A stretch of DNA of 64,000 nucleotides from contig NZ_ML133695.1 in the NCBI RefSeq assembly GCF_003985155.1, positions 124,001 to 188,000 on the forward strand, read 5' to 3'. Made by a program: the position numbers and the translations under genes. The notes beneath the pieces are model-generated. The model was not told where the DNA came from and did no database searches. It saw only the letters and a program-made list of their open reading frames with translations. Each line of letters opens with the position of its first letter. The first letter of the stretch is position 1. Below, one piece after another: positions 45,072 through 53,814 of the stretch. This stretch comes from Rhizobium vallis. Its GTDB lineage: Bacteria; Pseudomonadota; Alphaproteobacteria; Rhizobiales; Rhizobiaceae.

Positions 45072-46877
45072 TTACGCAGCGTCGCGATAACCCCGCGCGC
45101 CGGACTCCGCCCCGCCCAGGTCGAACTGGGTGACCAGTTCGCGCAGGCGCTCGGCTTCGCCGGCCAGCGTGACGCTGGCGGCGGTGGTTTCTTCCACCAT
45201 GGCGGCGTTCTGCTGGGTCACTTGGTCGAGCTGGCCCATGGCCGAATTGACTTCCGAAAGGCTGGTCGCCTGGTCGCGCGCCGAAGCGGCCAGCGCTTCC
45301 ATGCGCTGGTTGATATCGATGATGAAGCGGCCGATGTCGCCGAGTGCCGCGCCGGTGTGGTTGACCAGCTCGACGCCGCTCGCGACCTTGGCGGATGCCC
45401 GTCCGATCAGCTCCTTGATCTCACGGGCTGCCTGGGCCGAGCGCTGGGCGAGTTCACGCACTTCCTGGGCGACGACGGCAAAACCCTTGCCGGCCTCGCC
45501 GGCGCGCGCGGCTTCCACGCCCGCATTGAGCGCAAGGAGGTTGGTCTGGAAGGCGATCTGGTCGATGACGCCGATGATATTGTTGATCTGCTTCGAGGAT
45601 TCCTCGATCTGGCTCATGGCGTCGACTGTCTGAGCCACCACCTTGCCCGAGGCCATGGCGCTGCGATTGGCGTTGTCGGCGACATCGCGCGCCTCTTCGG
45701 CGATCTTGAAGGCTTCGGTCACCTTGGCGGTCACGGCATCAAGCGCAGCAGCGGTCTCTTCGAGCGTCGCGGCCTGCCGCTCGGTGCGGCCGGACAATTC
45801 GTTGGAGCCGTTGTTGATCTCGCGGGTGCCCGTATTGATGATCGACACGCTCTTGGAAACCGAAAGAAGTGTGCCGCCGAGCTGCTCCACCGAGGCATTG
45901 AAATCATGCCGCAGCGGTTCGAATTCCGGCGCGAAACGATCCGCGAGCTTGAAGGCGAGATCGCCCTCGGCAAGCCGTTTCAGGCCGGTGGCAAGACCCG
46001 ACGTGGCGGCCTTCAGCCGCGCTGCGGCGCTCTGCTCCGCCTGTTCCTGGTCGGCCAGCCGGTTTGCTTCGGCGAGGCGCCGGTTTTCCTCGGCCTGGCT
46101 TTCGAGCCGGATCCGGGCGATGGCGTTCTGGCGGAAGACTTCGACGGAGCCCGCCATCAGGCCGATCTCGTCGCCGCGCCCGGCATAGGGGATCGCCTTA
46201 TCAGTCTCGCCGGCGGCCAGTTCCTGCATGGAGCGGGTGATGCGCTGGATCGGGCGCGACACATGCCGGGCGATGGCGATGAGAATGCCGAGGCCGATGA
46301 TGGCGGCAAGGCCCGCGAGCGCCAGCTCGGTTTCGATCTTCGTTTCCAGCGCGCTGCCGGCCTCAGTGACGCTCTCGGTCGCGATCCTGTCGACGATTGT
46401 GTTGACGGCTGTGATGCCGGTCAGGATTGCTTGCTGCGAGCGCGCGAGCTTCTCGGCGGTCGGCACTTCGTCGGCCTGCTGCAGGCCGAGGCTGACCTTG
46501 ACGTCCTTTTCCCAGGCGCCATGCGCCTCGCGCAGCGAGCGCACACCCTCGGTCAGCGAGGTCGCGAGATCGATGCGGCCAAGCTCGTCGAGCGATTGCG
46601 AAAGCGCGCCGTTGCTTTCGTCGAAGGCGGCCTTCACCTCGGCCGCCGGCACGAAATTCGTCATCGACAACACCCGGTCGACCACAGAGGTCGCCTGCCG
46701 GAATTGCTGTTCGATATGGGCCGAGGCGAGCTTGGCGTTCACCGCCTCCTCTACCACGGCGGCAACCCGGGCCTGGCCGGTGACCGCCTGATAGCCGATC
46801 AGGAAGGCGCTGCCGAAGCCGACGACGATCGTCGCCACCATCGGCACGAGGATCTGCATGCGTATGGAGAGTTTCAT
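45072..46877 (-). CDS. mcp: Methyl-accepting chemotaxis protein paired with cytochrome c peroxidase
   Basis: The ATG at 46877 (GAGG eight bases upstream) gives 601 residues; a GTG at 46886 is the alternative. It has an N-terminal membrane helix (~8-30), a four-helix-type sensor (~31-185), a second membrane helix, HAMP near 210-260 and the conserved signalling tip IIGVIDQIAFQTNLLALNA. No C-terminal CheR tether is present (ends SGARGYRDAA). It begins 10 bp after the cytochrome c peroxidase gene on the same strand, so the two are probably cotranscribed, suggesting a link between taxis and redox or peroxide state. Confidence 0.9.
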   Translation of the reverse strand: MKLSIRMQILVPMVATIVVGFGSAFLIGYQAVTGQARVAAVVEEAVNAKLASAHIEQQFRQATSVVDRVLSMTNFVPAAEVKAAFDESNGALSQSLDELGRIDLATSLTEGVRSLREAHGAWEKDVKVSLGLQQADEVPTAEKLARSQQAILTGITAVNTIVDRIATESVTEAGSALETKIETELALAGLAAIIGLGILIAIARHVSRPIQRITRSMQELAAGETDKAIPYAGRGDEIGLMAGSVEVFRQNAIARIRLESQAEENRRLAEANRLADQEQAEQSAAARLKAATSGLATGLKRLAEGDLAFKLADRFAPEFEPLRHDFNASVEQLGGTLLSVSKSVSIINTGTREINNGSNELSGRTERQAATLEETAAALDAVTAKVTEAFKIAEEARDVADNANRSAMASGKVVAQTVDAMSQIEESSKQINNIIGVIDQIAFQTNLLALNAGVEAARAGEAGKGFAVVAQEVRELAQRSAQAAREIKELIGRASAKVASGVELVNHTGAALGDIGRFIIDINQRMEALAASARDQATSLSEVNSAMGQLDQVTQQNAAMVEETTAASVTLAGEAERLRELVTQFDLGGAESGARGYRDAA

Positions 46878-46887
46878 GGCACGCACC

Positions 46888-47874
46888 TCAGTTCGGCAGC
46901 GTCGGCAGGGGGATATCCTGCTTTTCGGCGGTCAGGGTTCCCAAGAAGGCGATCAGATCGTTGCGTTCCTCGTCGGTCAGCAGGAAGGCCGTCATCGCCG
47001 GATCGAGCGAAGGACGGCTGACGCCGCCGCTTTCGTAATGGACGATCACCTCGTCCATGCTTTTGAGGCTGCCGTCATGCATGTAGGGGCCGCGATAGAG
47101 CGTGTTGCGCAGGCCCGGCGTCTTGAAGGCATGCTGGTTGTTCGGGCTGCTCGGATCGATCTTGAAGCGGCCGATATCCTCGTCCGGCAGGCCGATGTCG
47201 TGGAACTTGTTGTCGGTGAAGTTCCAGCCCGAATGGCAGGCGGAACAGCCGGCGCTGCCGGTGAAGAGATCGAAGCCGCGCTTGGCGCTGTCGGAAACGG
47301 CCTTCTCGTCGCCGTCGACCCAGCGATCGAAGGGCGACCAGTTGGAAACCACCGTCCGTTCATAGGTGGCGATCGCCGTCAGGATGGTTTCCCTTGAAAT
47401 GCCCTTGTCGGGGAAAACCTCGCCGAACCACTTCTTGTAGTCGGGTATGCCCTGCATTTCGGCGACGGCGGTTTCGAGTTTGCCGTTCATTTCGGCCGAA
47501 GCGGTGATCGGGCCCGCCGCCTGCTCCTCCAGGTTCGGGGCGCGGCCATCCCAGAAGAAGGGCGAGACCCAGGCGACGTTCAGAACTGTCGGTGCCTGGC
47601 GCCCGAGTGCGGTATTGGCCGCGCCGATCGGCGTCTTCACCGGTGTTTCGAAGCCGAAGGAGGGATTGTGGCAGCTGGCGCAGGTCATGTTCTTGTTGCC
47701 GGAAAGCCTGGGGTCGAAGAACAACATCTTGCCGAGCGTCGCCAATTGCGGCGAATAGGCCGTCACCTTCTCGAAAGGAACCGTCAACGGTCGCTTGTAG
47801 GCGGAAAGATCGCCGGCCGCGCCCGGCTGGACTGCGACCATTGTGAATAGGGAAGCTGCAACCAGGAAACGCAT
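46888..47874 (-). CDS. Diheme cytochrome c peroxidase (CcpA/MauG family)
   Basis: The 328-residue product has a signal peptide (MRFLVAASLFTMVAVQPGAA) and two haem sites, C65-A-S-C-H and C210-S-A-C-H. The spacing and FFDPRLSGNKNMTCASCHNPSFG block are typical of bacterial diheme cytochrome c peroxidases, which reduce H2O2 in the periplasm with electrons from cytochrome c. PYMHDGSLKSMDEVI near the C-terminus is also a family feature. It is upstream of, and likely cotranscribed with, the chemoreceptor gene. Confidence 0.9.
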   Translation of the reverse strand: MRFLVAASLFTMVAVQPGAAGDLSAYKRPLTVPFEKVTAYSPQLATLGKMLFFDPRLSGNKNMTCASCHNPSFGFETPVKTPIGAANTALGRQAPTVLNVAWVSPFFWDGRAPNLEEQAAGPITASAEMNGKLETAVAEMQGIPDYKKWFGEVFPDKGISRETILTAIATYERTVVSNWSPFDRWVDGDEKAVSDSAKRGFDLFTGSAGCSACHSGWNFTDNKFHDIGLPDEDIGRFKIDPSSPNNQHAFKTPGLRNTLYRGPYMHDGSLKSMDEVIVHYESGGVSRPSLDPAMTAFLLTDEERNDLIAFLGTLTAEKQDIPLPTLPN

Positions 47875-48064
47875 CGTTTTAGCACGCCCAGCAAGATTTA
47901 AAAGCTGAGGCTAAAATTAGCGTAATTGCGTTAAAGCTCTCTAAAGCAAGATATACATGAGTATTGCTGGAAAGTTTTAACTACCTGACGTTGCACGTGA
48001 AATAGTTTCGGCGGAGAAATACAATCAGATCGGCACTTCCATTGAGCGTTCACCGCAATATTCT
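47875..48064. other. Promoter region of the peroxidase-chemoreceptor pair
   Basis: A 190-bp AT-rich gap upstream of the peroxidase and downstream of the MFS gene end. No distinct operator was identified. Confidence 0.4.
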
Positions 48065-49276
48065 TCACGTCTTCTGCGTGATGGGCGCTTTCATGGCGAA
48101 AAGGGTGGCGCCTGCGAGCGCCGCGAAGGCCGCGCCGGCGACGAAAGTAACCGCGGGGCCCGCCTCTTCCCACAGGGCGCCGGCGATCACACTGGCGAGC
48201 AGCAATGCAACTCCCGAGACGAGGTTGAAGGCGCCGAACGCCGTGCCGCGCAGATCGGCGGGTGCTGCATCCGCGACGAGCGCCGCAAAGACGCCTTGCG
48301 TGGTGCCCATGTGGAGGCCCCATAACAGAACGCCGAGACCGAGACCGAGAAAGCCGGGCAGGAAGGCGAGGGCGAGATCGGCCGCGATCAGCAGGCCGAC
48401 GCCGATCAGCAGCAGCGTCACCCGGTCGAACCGGTCCGCGAGGATGCCGATCGGATAGGCCGACAGGGCATAGACCAGGTTCATGCCGATGAGAACGAGC
48501 GGCACCAGCATGACCGGCAGGCCGAGCCGCCCGGCATCGAGCAGCAGAAATGCCTCACTGAAGCGCGCCAGCGTGAAAATTGCCGCCACCGCGGTGATGA
48601 GCCAGTAGGCGGCGGGAAGGCGGAGCAGATCCTGCCTGCGCAGCGGAACGCGCGCGGCATTGCCCGTCGCAACCTTCGCCGGCTCCTTGACGAGAAACAG
48701 GACGATGCCGACCGACACGAAAGCCGGGATGACCGCGATCCAGAAGACGGTGGCAAAGCGGTCGGCGGTCCACCACATCAGGACCAGGGCAAGAGCCGGC
48801 CCGAGAAAAGCGCCGACCGTATCGAGCGACTGGCGCAGGCCGAAGCTCGCGCCGCGGATTTCCGGCGAGGTTATATCGGCGATCAGCGCATCGCGCGGCG
48901 CGCCACGGATGCCTTTACCCACACGGTCGATGAAGCGCGCGGCCACCAGCCAGTCGATCGACGGCGCCAGCGGGAAAACCGGCTTGGTCAGTGCCGCCAT
49001 GCCGTAGCCCGCAAGCACCAGTAGCTTGCGTTTGCCGAACCAGTCGCTGATCGCCCCCGAGAAGACCTTGGTGATGGCGGCGGTCGCCTCGGCGATGCCT
49101 TCGATGATGCCGACCGAAAGGGCCGAGGCGCCGAGCACCGTGACCATATAGACCGGCAACAGGGCATGGATCATCTCCGAGGAGACATCCATGAACAGCG
49201 AGACGAAGCCCAGCGCCCACACGCCAGCGGGGATCGCATGGGGCGGCTTGCTGCCCTTCACGGCGGTTTCAGCCAT
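48065..49276 (-). CDS. MFS transporter
   Basis: The 403-residue product has 12 hydrophobic segments in two halves. The MFS loop motif is seen as GAISDWFGKRKLLVLAGY between helices 2 and 3, followed by RFIDRVGKGIRGAPRDALIAD. The latter motif occurs in a subgroup of drug/metabolite exporters resembling YfcJ/antibiotic efflux carriers. It is followed on the left by the peroxidase promoter region and preceded by the FinO/ProQ gene 27 bp away on the same strand. The substrate is unknown. Confidence 0.85.
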   Translation of the reverse strand: MAETAVKGSKPPHAIPAGVWALGFVSLFMDVSSEMIHALLPVYMVTVLGASALSVGIIEGIAEATAAITKVFSGAISDWFGKRKLLVLAGYGMAALTKPVFPLAPSIDWLVAARFIDRVGKGIRGAPRDALIADITSPEIRGASFGLRQSLDTVGAFLGPALALVLMWWTADRFATVFWIAVIPAFVSVGIVLFLVKEPAKVATGNAARVPLRRQDLLRLPAAYWLITAVAAIFTLARFSEAFLLLDAGRLGLPVMLVPLVLIGMNLVYALSAYPIGILADRFDRVTLLLIGVGLLIAADLALAFLPGFLGLGLGVLLWGLHMGTTQGVFAALVADAAPADLRGTAFGAFNLVSGVALLLASVIAGALWEEAGPAVTFVAGAAFAALAGATLFAMKAPITQKT

Positions 49277-49303
49277 CAGCCTCTCCTCCCGGTCATGTCG
49301 AAG

Positions 49304-49783
49304 TCAGCCTGATTGGGCGGCGTTTCTCTTACCGAGGAGGGCAGCGCGGATCTGTTCGCTCTTGCTCAACAGGGGAGGGGGAACCGGCGCCACTTCTTCG
49401 GGCGCCTCGGCCTTGGCGGCGCTCTGCTTGAGGCTCAGGAACCGTTTCTGCGCCACCAGCCGGTCTTCCCCCGACAACGGCTCAACCGGTTCGCCGTCAA
49501 GATTATGGCGCATGGAATCGGGCTGGGCGCTGGCGAAATAATAACGCCGGCAATGGACATAGGCGGCGGTGGCGCGCCGCAGCGTCGTCACGCCGGCATC
49601 GGGCTTCAGGAGCGGACGCAGCTCGTTGAACAGGCCGACGGCGAAGGGGAGGACCGGATCGCCTGGTTTAGCCGGAAGCACGCCGACCGGCCGGATCAAC
49701 AGCGTGTTGATCGCGCTTGCCTTCTCCACATCGAGCTCGGTTGCCGCAATCGGCCCGCGGCTGATTTTCCAGGGTTTGTCCAT
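49304..49783 (-). CDS. FinO/ProQ-domain RNA-binding protein
   Basis: The 159-residue product has the FinO/ProQ core at ~25-110: RPVGVLPAKPGDPVLPFAVGL, LRPLLKPD, LRRATAAYVHCRRYYFAS, then RHNLDGEPVEPLSGEDRLVA. It lacks long basic extensions; the tail is Ala/Pro-rich. These proteins bind structured RNAs, and FinO-type members stabilise plasmid antisense RNAs. A role on this replicon, for instance on the repB-repC ctRNA, is only a possibility. It is 27 bp upstream of the MFS gene. Confidence 0.78.
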   Translation of the reverse strand: MDKPWKISRGPIAATELDVEKASAINTLLIRPVGVLPAKPGDPVLPFAVGLFNELRPLLKPDAGVTTLRRATAAYVHCRRYYFASAQPDSMRHNLDGEPVEPLSGEDRLVAQKRFLSLKQSAAKAEAPEEVAPVPPPLLSKSEQIRAALLGKRNAAQSG

Positions 49784-50042
49784 GCGTACTCCATAGCGAC
49801 CGACTGTGATGGTATCTTGACGGAGAGGTTAGATTACAGGCGCAGGTCGCACAACACGGGCGCCCGTGCAAGCCCGGCGACGAAACGCCGCTTCTGGCCG
49901 ATAAAGCCGGCCTAGAGGCGTGGCCTTGTCGGGCTGCCGCTCCATCTAATCGTTTTTATGGAGGAATATGCATTGACCTCTCGCATGGATTACACTTCTT
50001 ATCCGCGCCCAAGATGGGGTGAGGGGCCGAAGGGGAGAATAT

Positions 50043-50975
50043 ATGCGGGTTTTCTCGAGCATTGATGAGCTGCGCCACACACTGGATGCGCTGAAGCGGC
50101 AGGGCCGCACCGTCGGCCTCGTGCCGACGATGGGCTATCTCCATGCCGGTCATATCAAGCTCGTTTCGCGCGCCCGCGCCGAAAACGACATCGTCGTCGT
50201 CTCGATCTTCGTCAATCCGCTGCAGTTCGGCCCGGCCGAAGACCTCAGCAAATATCCGCGCGACCTCGAGCGCGATGCGGCCATGCTCAGGCAGGCAGGC
50301 GTCAATTTCCTCTTCGCACCGGCCGTCGAGGACATGTATCCCCGCCCGATGCTAACCGTCGTCGACGTTCCCGATCTCGGCCGAGAGCTGGAAGGCGCGG
50401 TCAGGCCCGGGCATTTCGCGGGCGTTGCCACCGTCGTCTCCAAGCTTTTCAACATCGTGCAGCCGCAGACGGCCTATTTCGGCCAGAAGGACTACCAGCA
50501 GGTCGTCATCATCAGGCGCATGGTGGAGGATCTCGCCATGCCGGTGCGGGTGATCCCGGTACCAACAGTGCGCGACAGCGACGGCCTCGCATTGTCCTCG
50601 CGCAATGTCTATCTCAGTCCTGAGGAGCGACGCGCCGCGGTGATCGTTCCCCAGACCCTCGACGAGGCCGAGCGCCTGGTCGGCGAAGGGCTCACTGACG
50701 CTCGGGAACTCGAGGCGAAGCTTACAGCCTTCATCGCTCGCGAGCCGCTGGCAAAGCCCGAGGTCGTCGCCGTCAGGGATGCGGAGACGCTTGCCCCGGT
50801 CGCCTCGATCGAAGAGCCGGTCGTCGTGGCGCTCTTCGTGCAGATCGGCTCGACCCGGCTTCTCGACAACAGAGTGGTCAGCCCGGTTGCGGGCGACACC
50901 AAAACCATCCGAGACAATAAAATTGTTCGAGACAGCAGGATTGCCGGCCAGCCGGGAAAGGAAGTGAAGAGATGA
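50043..50975 (+). CDS. panC: Pantothenate synthetase
   Basis: The 310-residue product begins MRVFSSIDELR at 50043 after GGGGAGAAT. Nucleotidyltransferase motifs are present: VPTMGYLHAGHIKLV (HIGH-like), FGQKDYQQVVIIRRMV, and RDSDGLALSSRNVYLS. It joins pantoate and beta-alanine using ATP to make pantothenate, the precursor of coenzyme A. A short lineage-specific tail (VSPVAGDTKTIRDNK...) extends beyond the usual ~280 residues. It overlaps panB by 4 bp (ATGA). In R. etli and relatives panCB is plasmid-borne. Confidence 0.96.
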   Translation: MRVFSSIDELRHTLDALKRQGRTVGLVPTMGYLHAGHIKLVSRARAENDIVVVSIFVNPLQFGPAEDLSKYPRDLERDAAMLRQAGVNFLFAPAVEDMYPRPMLTVVDVPDLGRELEGAVRPGHFAGVATVVSKLFNIVQPQTAYFGQKDYQQVVIIRRMVEDLAMPVRVIPVPTVRDSDGLALSSRNVYLSPEERRAAVIVPQTLDEAERLVGEGLTDARELEAKLTAFIAREPLAKPEVVAVRDAETLAPVASIEEPVVVALFVQIGSTRLLDNRVVSPVAGDTKTIRDNKIVRDSRIAGQPGKEVKR

Positions 50976-51793
50976 GCGCCACCGGATCCCAGAAGCGCCT
51001 GACGCCAACGCGCATCTCGGCCATGAAGGGCGGCAAGCCGATCGTCTGCCTCACCGCCTATACGACGCCGATGGCGCGGCTGCTCGACCAGCATTGCGAC
51101 CTGCTGCTCGTCGGGGATTCCCTCGGCATGGTGCTCTACGGCATGGAGAGCACGATCGGCGTGACGCTCGACATGATGATCGCCCACGGCAAGGCGGTGA
51201 TGCGCGGCGTTGCCAATGCCTGCGTCATCGTCGACATGCCCTTCGGTAGCTATCAGGAATCGAAGGAGATCGCCTTCCGCAACGCCGTGCGCATCATGCA
51301 GGAAACCGGCTGCGACGGCGTCAAGCTGGAAGGCGGCGAGGAGATGGCCGAAACCATCGCTTTCCTGACCAAGCGCGGCATTCCCGTGCTCGGCCATATC
51401 GGCCTGATGCCGCAGCTCGTCCACACCGCCGGCGGCTATCGCTCCGTCGGTCATTCCGAACACGAGACCTCGAAGATCCGGCGCGACGCCCATGCGATCG
51501 GCGGCTCCTGCGCCTTCGCCGTCGTCGTCGAGGGCACGGTGGAGCCGCTCGCCCGCGAGGTGACGGCAGCAATCCACATCCCGACCATCGGCATCGGCGC
51601 CTCTTCAGCCTGCGACGGCCAGATCCTGGTCACCGACGATATCCTCGGCCTCTTCAACGATTTCAGGCCGCGTTTCGTCAAGCGCTACGACGAACTCGGC
51701 AAGCGGGTGGCGGACGCCGCTGCCGCCTATGCCGACGAGGTGCGCTCGCGAAAGTTTCCGGCAGACGAGCATACGTTCAAGCGGCGGCCGTGA
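50972..51793 (+). CDS. panB: Ketopantoate hydroxymethyltransferase
   Basis: The 273-residue product has the PanB barrel motifs: TAYTTPMARLLDQHCDLLLVGDSLGMVLYG, MARGVAN-like region (KAVMRGVANACVIVDMPFGSY), VKLEGGEE and GHIGLMPQ. It transfers a hydroxymethyl group from 5,10-methylenetetrahydrofolate to ketoisovalerate in the first committed step of pantothenate synthesis. Translationally coupled to panC and followed by a strong hairpin 12 bp after the stop. Confidence 0.96.
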   Translation: MSATGSQKRLTPTRISAMKGGKPIVCLTAYTTPMARLLDQHCDLLLVGDSLGMVLYGMESTIGVTLDMMIAHGKAVMRGVANACVIVDMPFGSYQESKEIAFRNAVRIMQETGCDGVKLEGGEEMAETIAFLTKRGIPVLGHIGLMPQLVHTAGGYRSVGHSEHETSKIRRDAHAIGGSCAFAVVVEGTVEPLAREVTAAIHIPTIGIGASSACDGQILVTDDILGLFNDFRPRFVKRYDELGKRVADAAAAYADEVRSRKFPADEHTFKRRP

Positions 51794-51804
51794 GGCGAGG
51801 GCCG

Positions 51805-51833
51805 TAGCCCCTCCCCACAAGGGGGAGGGGCTA
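51805..51833 (+). terminator. Hairpin after panCB, part of a repeat family
   Basis: A perfect 12-bp stem TAGCCCCTCCCC/GGGGAGGGGCTA with loop ACAAG. The core CTCCCC(C)ACAAG also occurs in the large inverted repeat at 63.8-63.9 kb, and a related GCCCCCTTGTGGGGC lies at 51933-51947, so this may be a mosaic element serving as terminator. Confidence 0.65.
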
Positions 51834-52037
51834 AGCTGTGGCCCCCGGCGGCGATCAAAAGGAGAGGTCTTACTGGCTGTGCCGTTCGGCGAATTTGGGC
51901 GCGATGAGGCTAGGTGAAACGGTGGGGCACGTTAGCCCCCTTGTGGGGCCAGTGTGGAATAGCTCTCGCAGTTTTTTGCGCCAGACGGCAAACTCATTGC
52001 GGAAGCGGGAGTGCCCTGAAAACACCCTGCGCCAGTT

Positions 52038-52598
52038 CTACCAGATCACTTTAGACAATTCGGAGAGAACTGCGTTGCCATAGTCCTCATCCTTGATGCT
52101 GAACTCCGCTTCGCCGGACACCAGATTGAAATTAAAATAGACTTCAGACTGGTCTTGGCCCAGAAAAAGTTTGGTGGTGTACCAGTCTCCCGGAGCACCG
52201 CCGTAGCCACCGCCGGGATTGCGGATGGTCGGTGGTCCAAGAAATGCCGTATCGAACGGAAGCGTTTCCTGTTTTTCGTCCGAAAGGCGGGGTGCACTTG
52301 CAATCAAGGCTTTTCCCAACTCTTCAAAAAATCGCACAGGGTGCGATCCCGGAACATGGCGGAACACGCCGTGGGACTCGCTTTGCAGTTCGATGACAAA
52401 TTTTGTTTCGTTGTCGCCTTCGCCATATGAGGCCATCAAGGCGAGGACATTGGCGTCCGAACCACTGGGTAGCTGAGCGATCCCAAAAGCAAGGGGCTCG
52501 GGAATGCCGTCACCGCCGGGGGGCTGATTCTGTGCGCAAGCTCCGCCCGGCAGTACAGCGCTCGCCAATATGATCAAAGCGGAGCGTCGTGTAATCAT
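52038..52598 (-). CDS. Exported protein of unknown function
   Basis: The 186-residue product has a signal peptide with an RR pair (MITRRSALIILASAVLPGGACA) that could be Sec or Tat dependent. The mature part includes a glycine-rich GGGYGGAPGDWYTTKLFLG and is mildly acidic, with no catalytic motif recognised. Base composition is more AT-rich than the neighbours. It stands alone between panB and oxyR. Confidence 0.65.
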   Translation of the reverse strand: MITRRSALIILASAVLPGGACAQNQPPGGDGIPEPLAFGIAQLPSGSDANVLALMASYGEGDNETKFVIELQSESHGVFRHVPGSHPVRFFEELGKALIASAPRLSDEKQETLPFDTAFLGPPTIRNPGGGYGGAPGDWYTTKLFLGQDQSEVYFNFNLVSGEAEFSIKDEDYGNAVLSELSKVIW

Positions 52599-52755
52599 TC
52601 CCTTCTCCGAAAGAGAAAGCCTGTCACGCTTCTCAAAGGCGACAAGTTGTGGCTGGGTTTTCTAATATCGCAGAAATCGAACATTTCGAGATAGATGAAT
52701 TCGTAGGTTGTTCACGGAAACATTTCCGGCACCCACCGCACAGCCTTCTCATCCA

Positions 52756-53670
52756 TCACCCGCCGGCATATCGCTCGCGCATCGTCTCGGCCGAGCGGCG
52801 CACCGCCTCGGCGACCTCCCGCAGCTGTCTCGCCATCGGCGTCGAATTGCGCCAGACCATGCCGATCGTTCGCGATGGCTGCGGCGACGGGAAGCGGGAG
52901 ATCGAGACAGGCGCCGAGCGCGTTTCGACGGGAACGGCCATCTCCGGGATCAGGGTGATGCCGATGCCGGCGCCGACCATCTGGACGAGCGTGGAGAGCG
53001 AGCTGCCTTCCATGATTTCGCGCGGCCGGGCCGGCCCGATCTTGCAGAAGGAGAGCGCCTGCTCGCGGAAACAGTGGCCCTCCTCGAGCAGCAGCAGCCG
53101 CATCTCGCGCAGCGCCTCGCGCTCGGGCACTGGCTTGTTCCCGTCCTCCTGCCGCCGGACCAGCACGAATTCTTCCCGGAAAAGCTCGAGTTCGGTGAGG
53201 GAAGGCTCCGACACCGGCAGCGCGACGATCGCCATGTCCAGCTGGCCCTGCGCCAGTTCCTGAACCAGCTTTGCCGTCTGCGTCTCGCGCACCTCGATCT
53301 GAATTCCGGCGAAGGTTTGGTTCAGATCGTTTATAATCGCCGGCAGCAGGTAGGGCGCGATCGTCGGGATGATGCCGATGCGCAGCCGCGCCAGCAAGGA
53401 ACCGCGCGAGGCGCGGGCGAGTTCGCCCAGTTCGTCGACGGCCCGCAGGATGTCGCGGACCCTGAGTGCAAAGGTCTGGCCGAACGGGGTGAGTTTCACT
53501 TCGCGGGCGCTCCTCTCGAAGAGCTCGCTGCCCAATTCCTGCTCCAGTTCTTTGATCTGCATGGAGAGCGCAGGCTGGGAGATGGCGCAGGCCTCGGCAG
53601 CGCGCCGAAAGCGGCCATCCCTTGCCAGGGCTTCAAAATAACGCAGCTGTTTCAGGGTAAGATTTTTCAT
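52756..53670 (-). CDS. oxyR: Hydrogen peroxide-sensing regulator OxyR (LysR family)
   Basis: The 304-residue LysR protein has an N-terminal winged helix (RFRRAAEACAISQPALSMQIKELEQELGSELF) and the OxyR-specific peroxide-sensing pair C200 and C209 in HCFREQALSFC, spaced as in E. coli (C199/C208). Oxidation to a disulfide activates it. It is divergent from katG with a palindrome at its own start codon. A plasmid-borne oxyR-katG pair is known in R. etli. Confidence 0.95.
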   Translation of the reverse strand: MKNLTLKQLRYFEALARDGRFRRAAEACAISQPALSMQIKELEQELGSELFERSAREVKLTPFGQTFALRVRDILRAVDELGELARASRGSLLARLRIGIIPTIAPYLLPAIINDLNQTFAGIQIEVRETQTAKLVQELAQGQLDMAIVALPVSEPSLTELELFREEFVLVRRQEDGNKPVPEREALREMRLLLLEEGHCFREQALSFCKIGPARPREIMEGSSLSTLVQMVGAGIGITLIPEMAVPVETRSAPVSISRFPSPQPSRTIGMVWRNSTPMARQLREVAEAVRRSAETMRERYAGG

Positions 53671-53683
53671 AAGTTCAACTTAT
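53669..53683. promoter_or_regulatory. Predicted OxyR-binding palindrome
   Basis: ATAAGTT-C-AACTTAT is a perfect inverted repeat overlapping the oxyR start codon and 130 bp upstream of katG. It resembles the LysR T-N11-A and OxyR ATAGnT...AnCTAT patterns, so OxyR likely autoregulates here and activates katG. Confidence 0.65.
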
Positions 53684-53814
53684 CGCAGCAATCAGTAAAT
53701 CCAACTTAAAATTATTACACGCTTCCGATATGAAGACTGCAAGGGAGAGAGCGGGGCACCGGCCCGGTTCATCTTTTTCGACCGCAGACAGATCAAGCAA
53801 TGAAGGAGACGATC

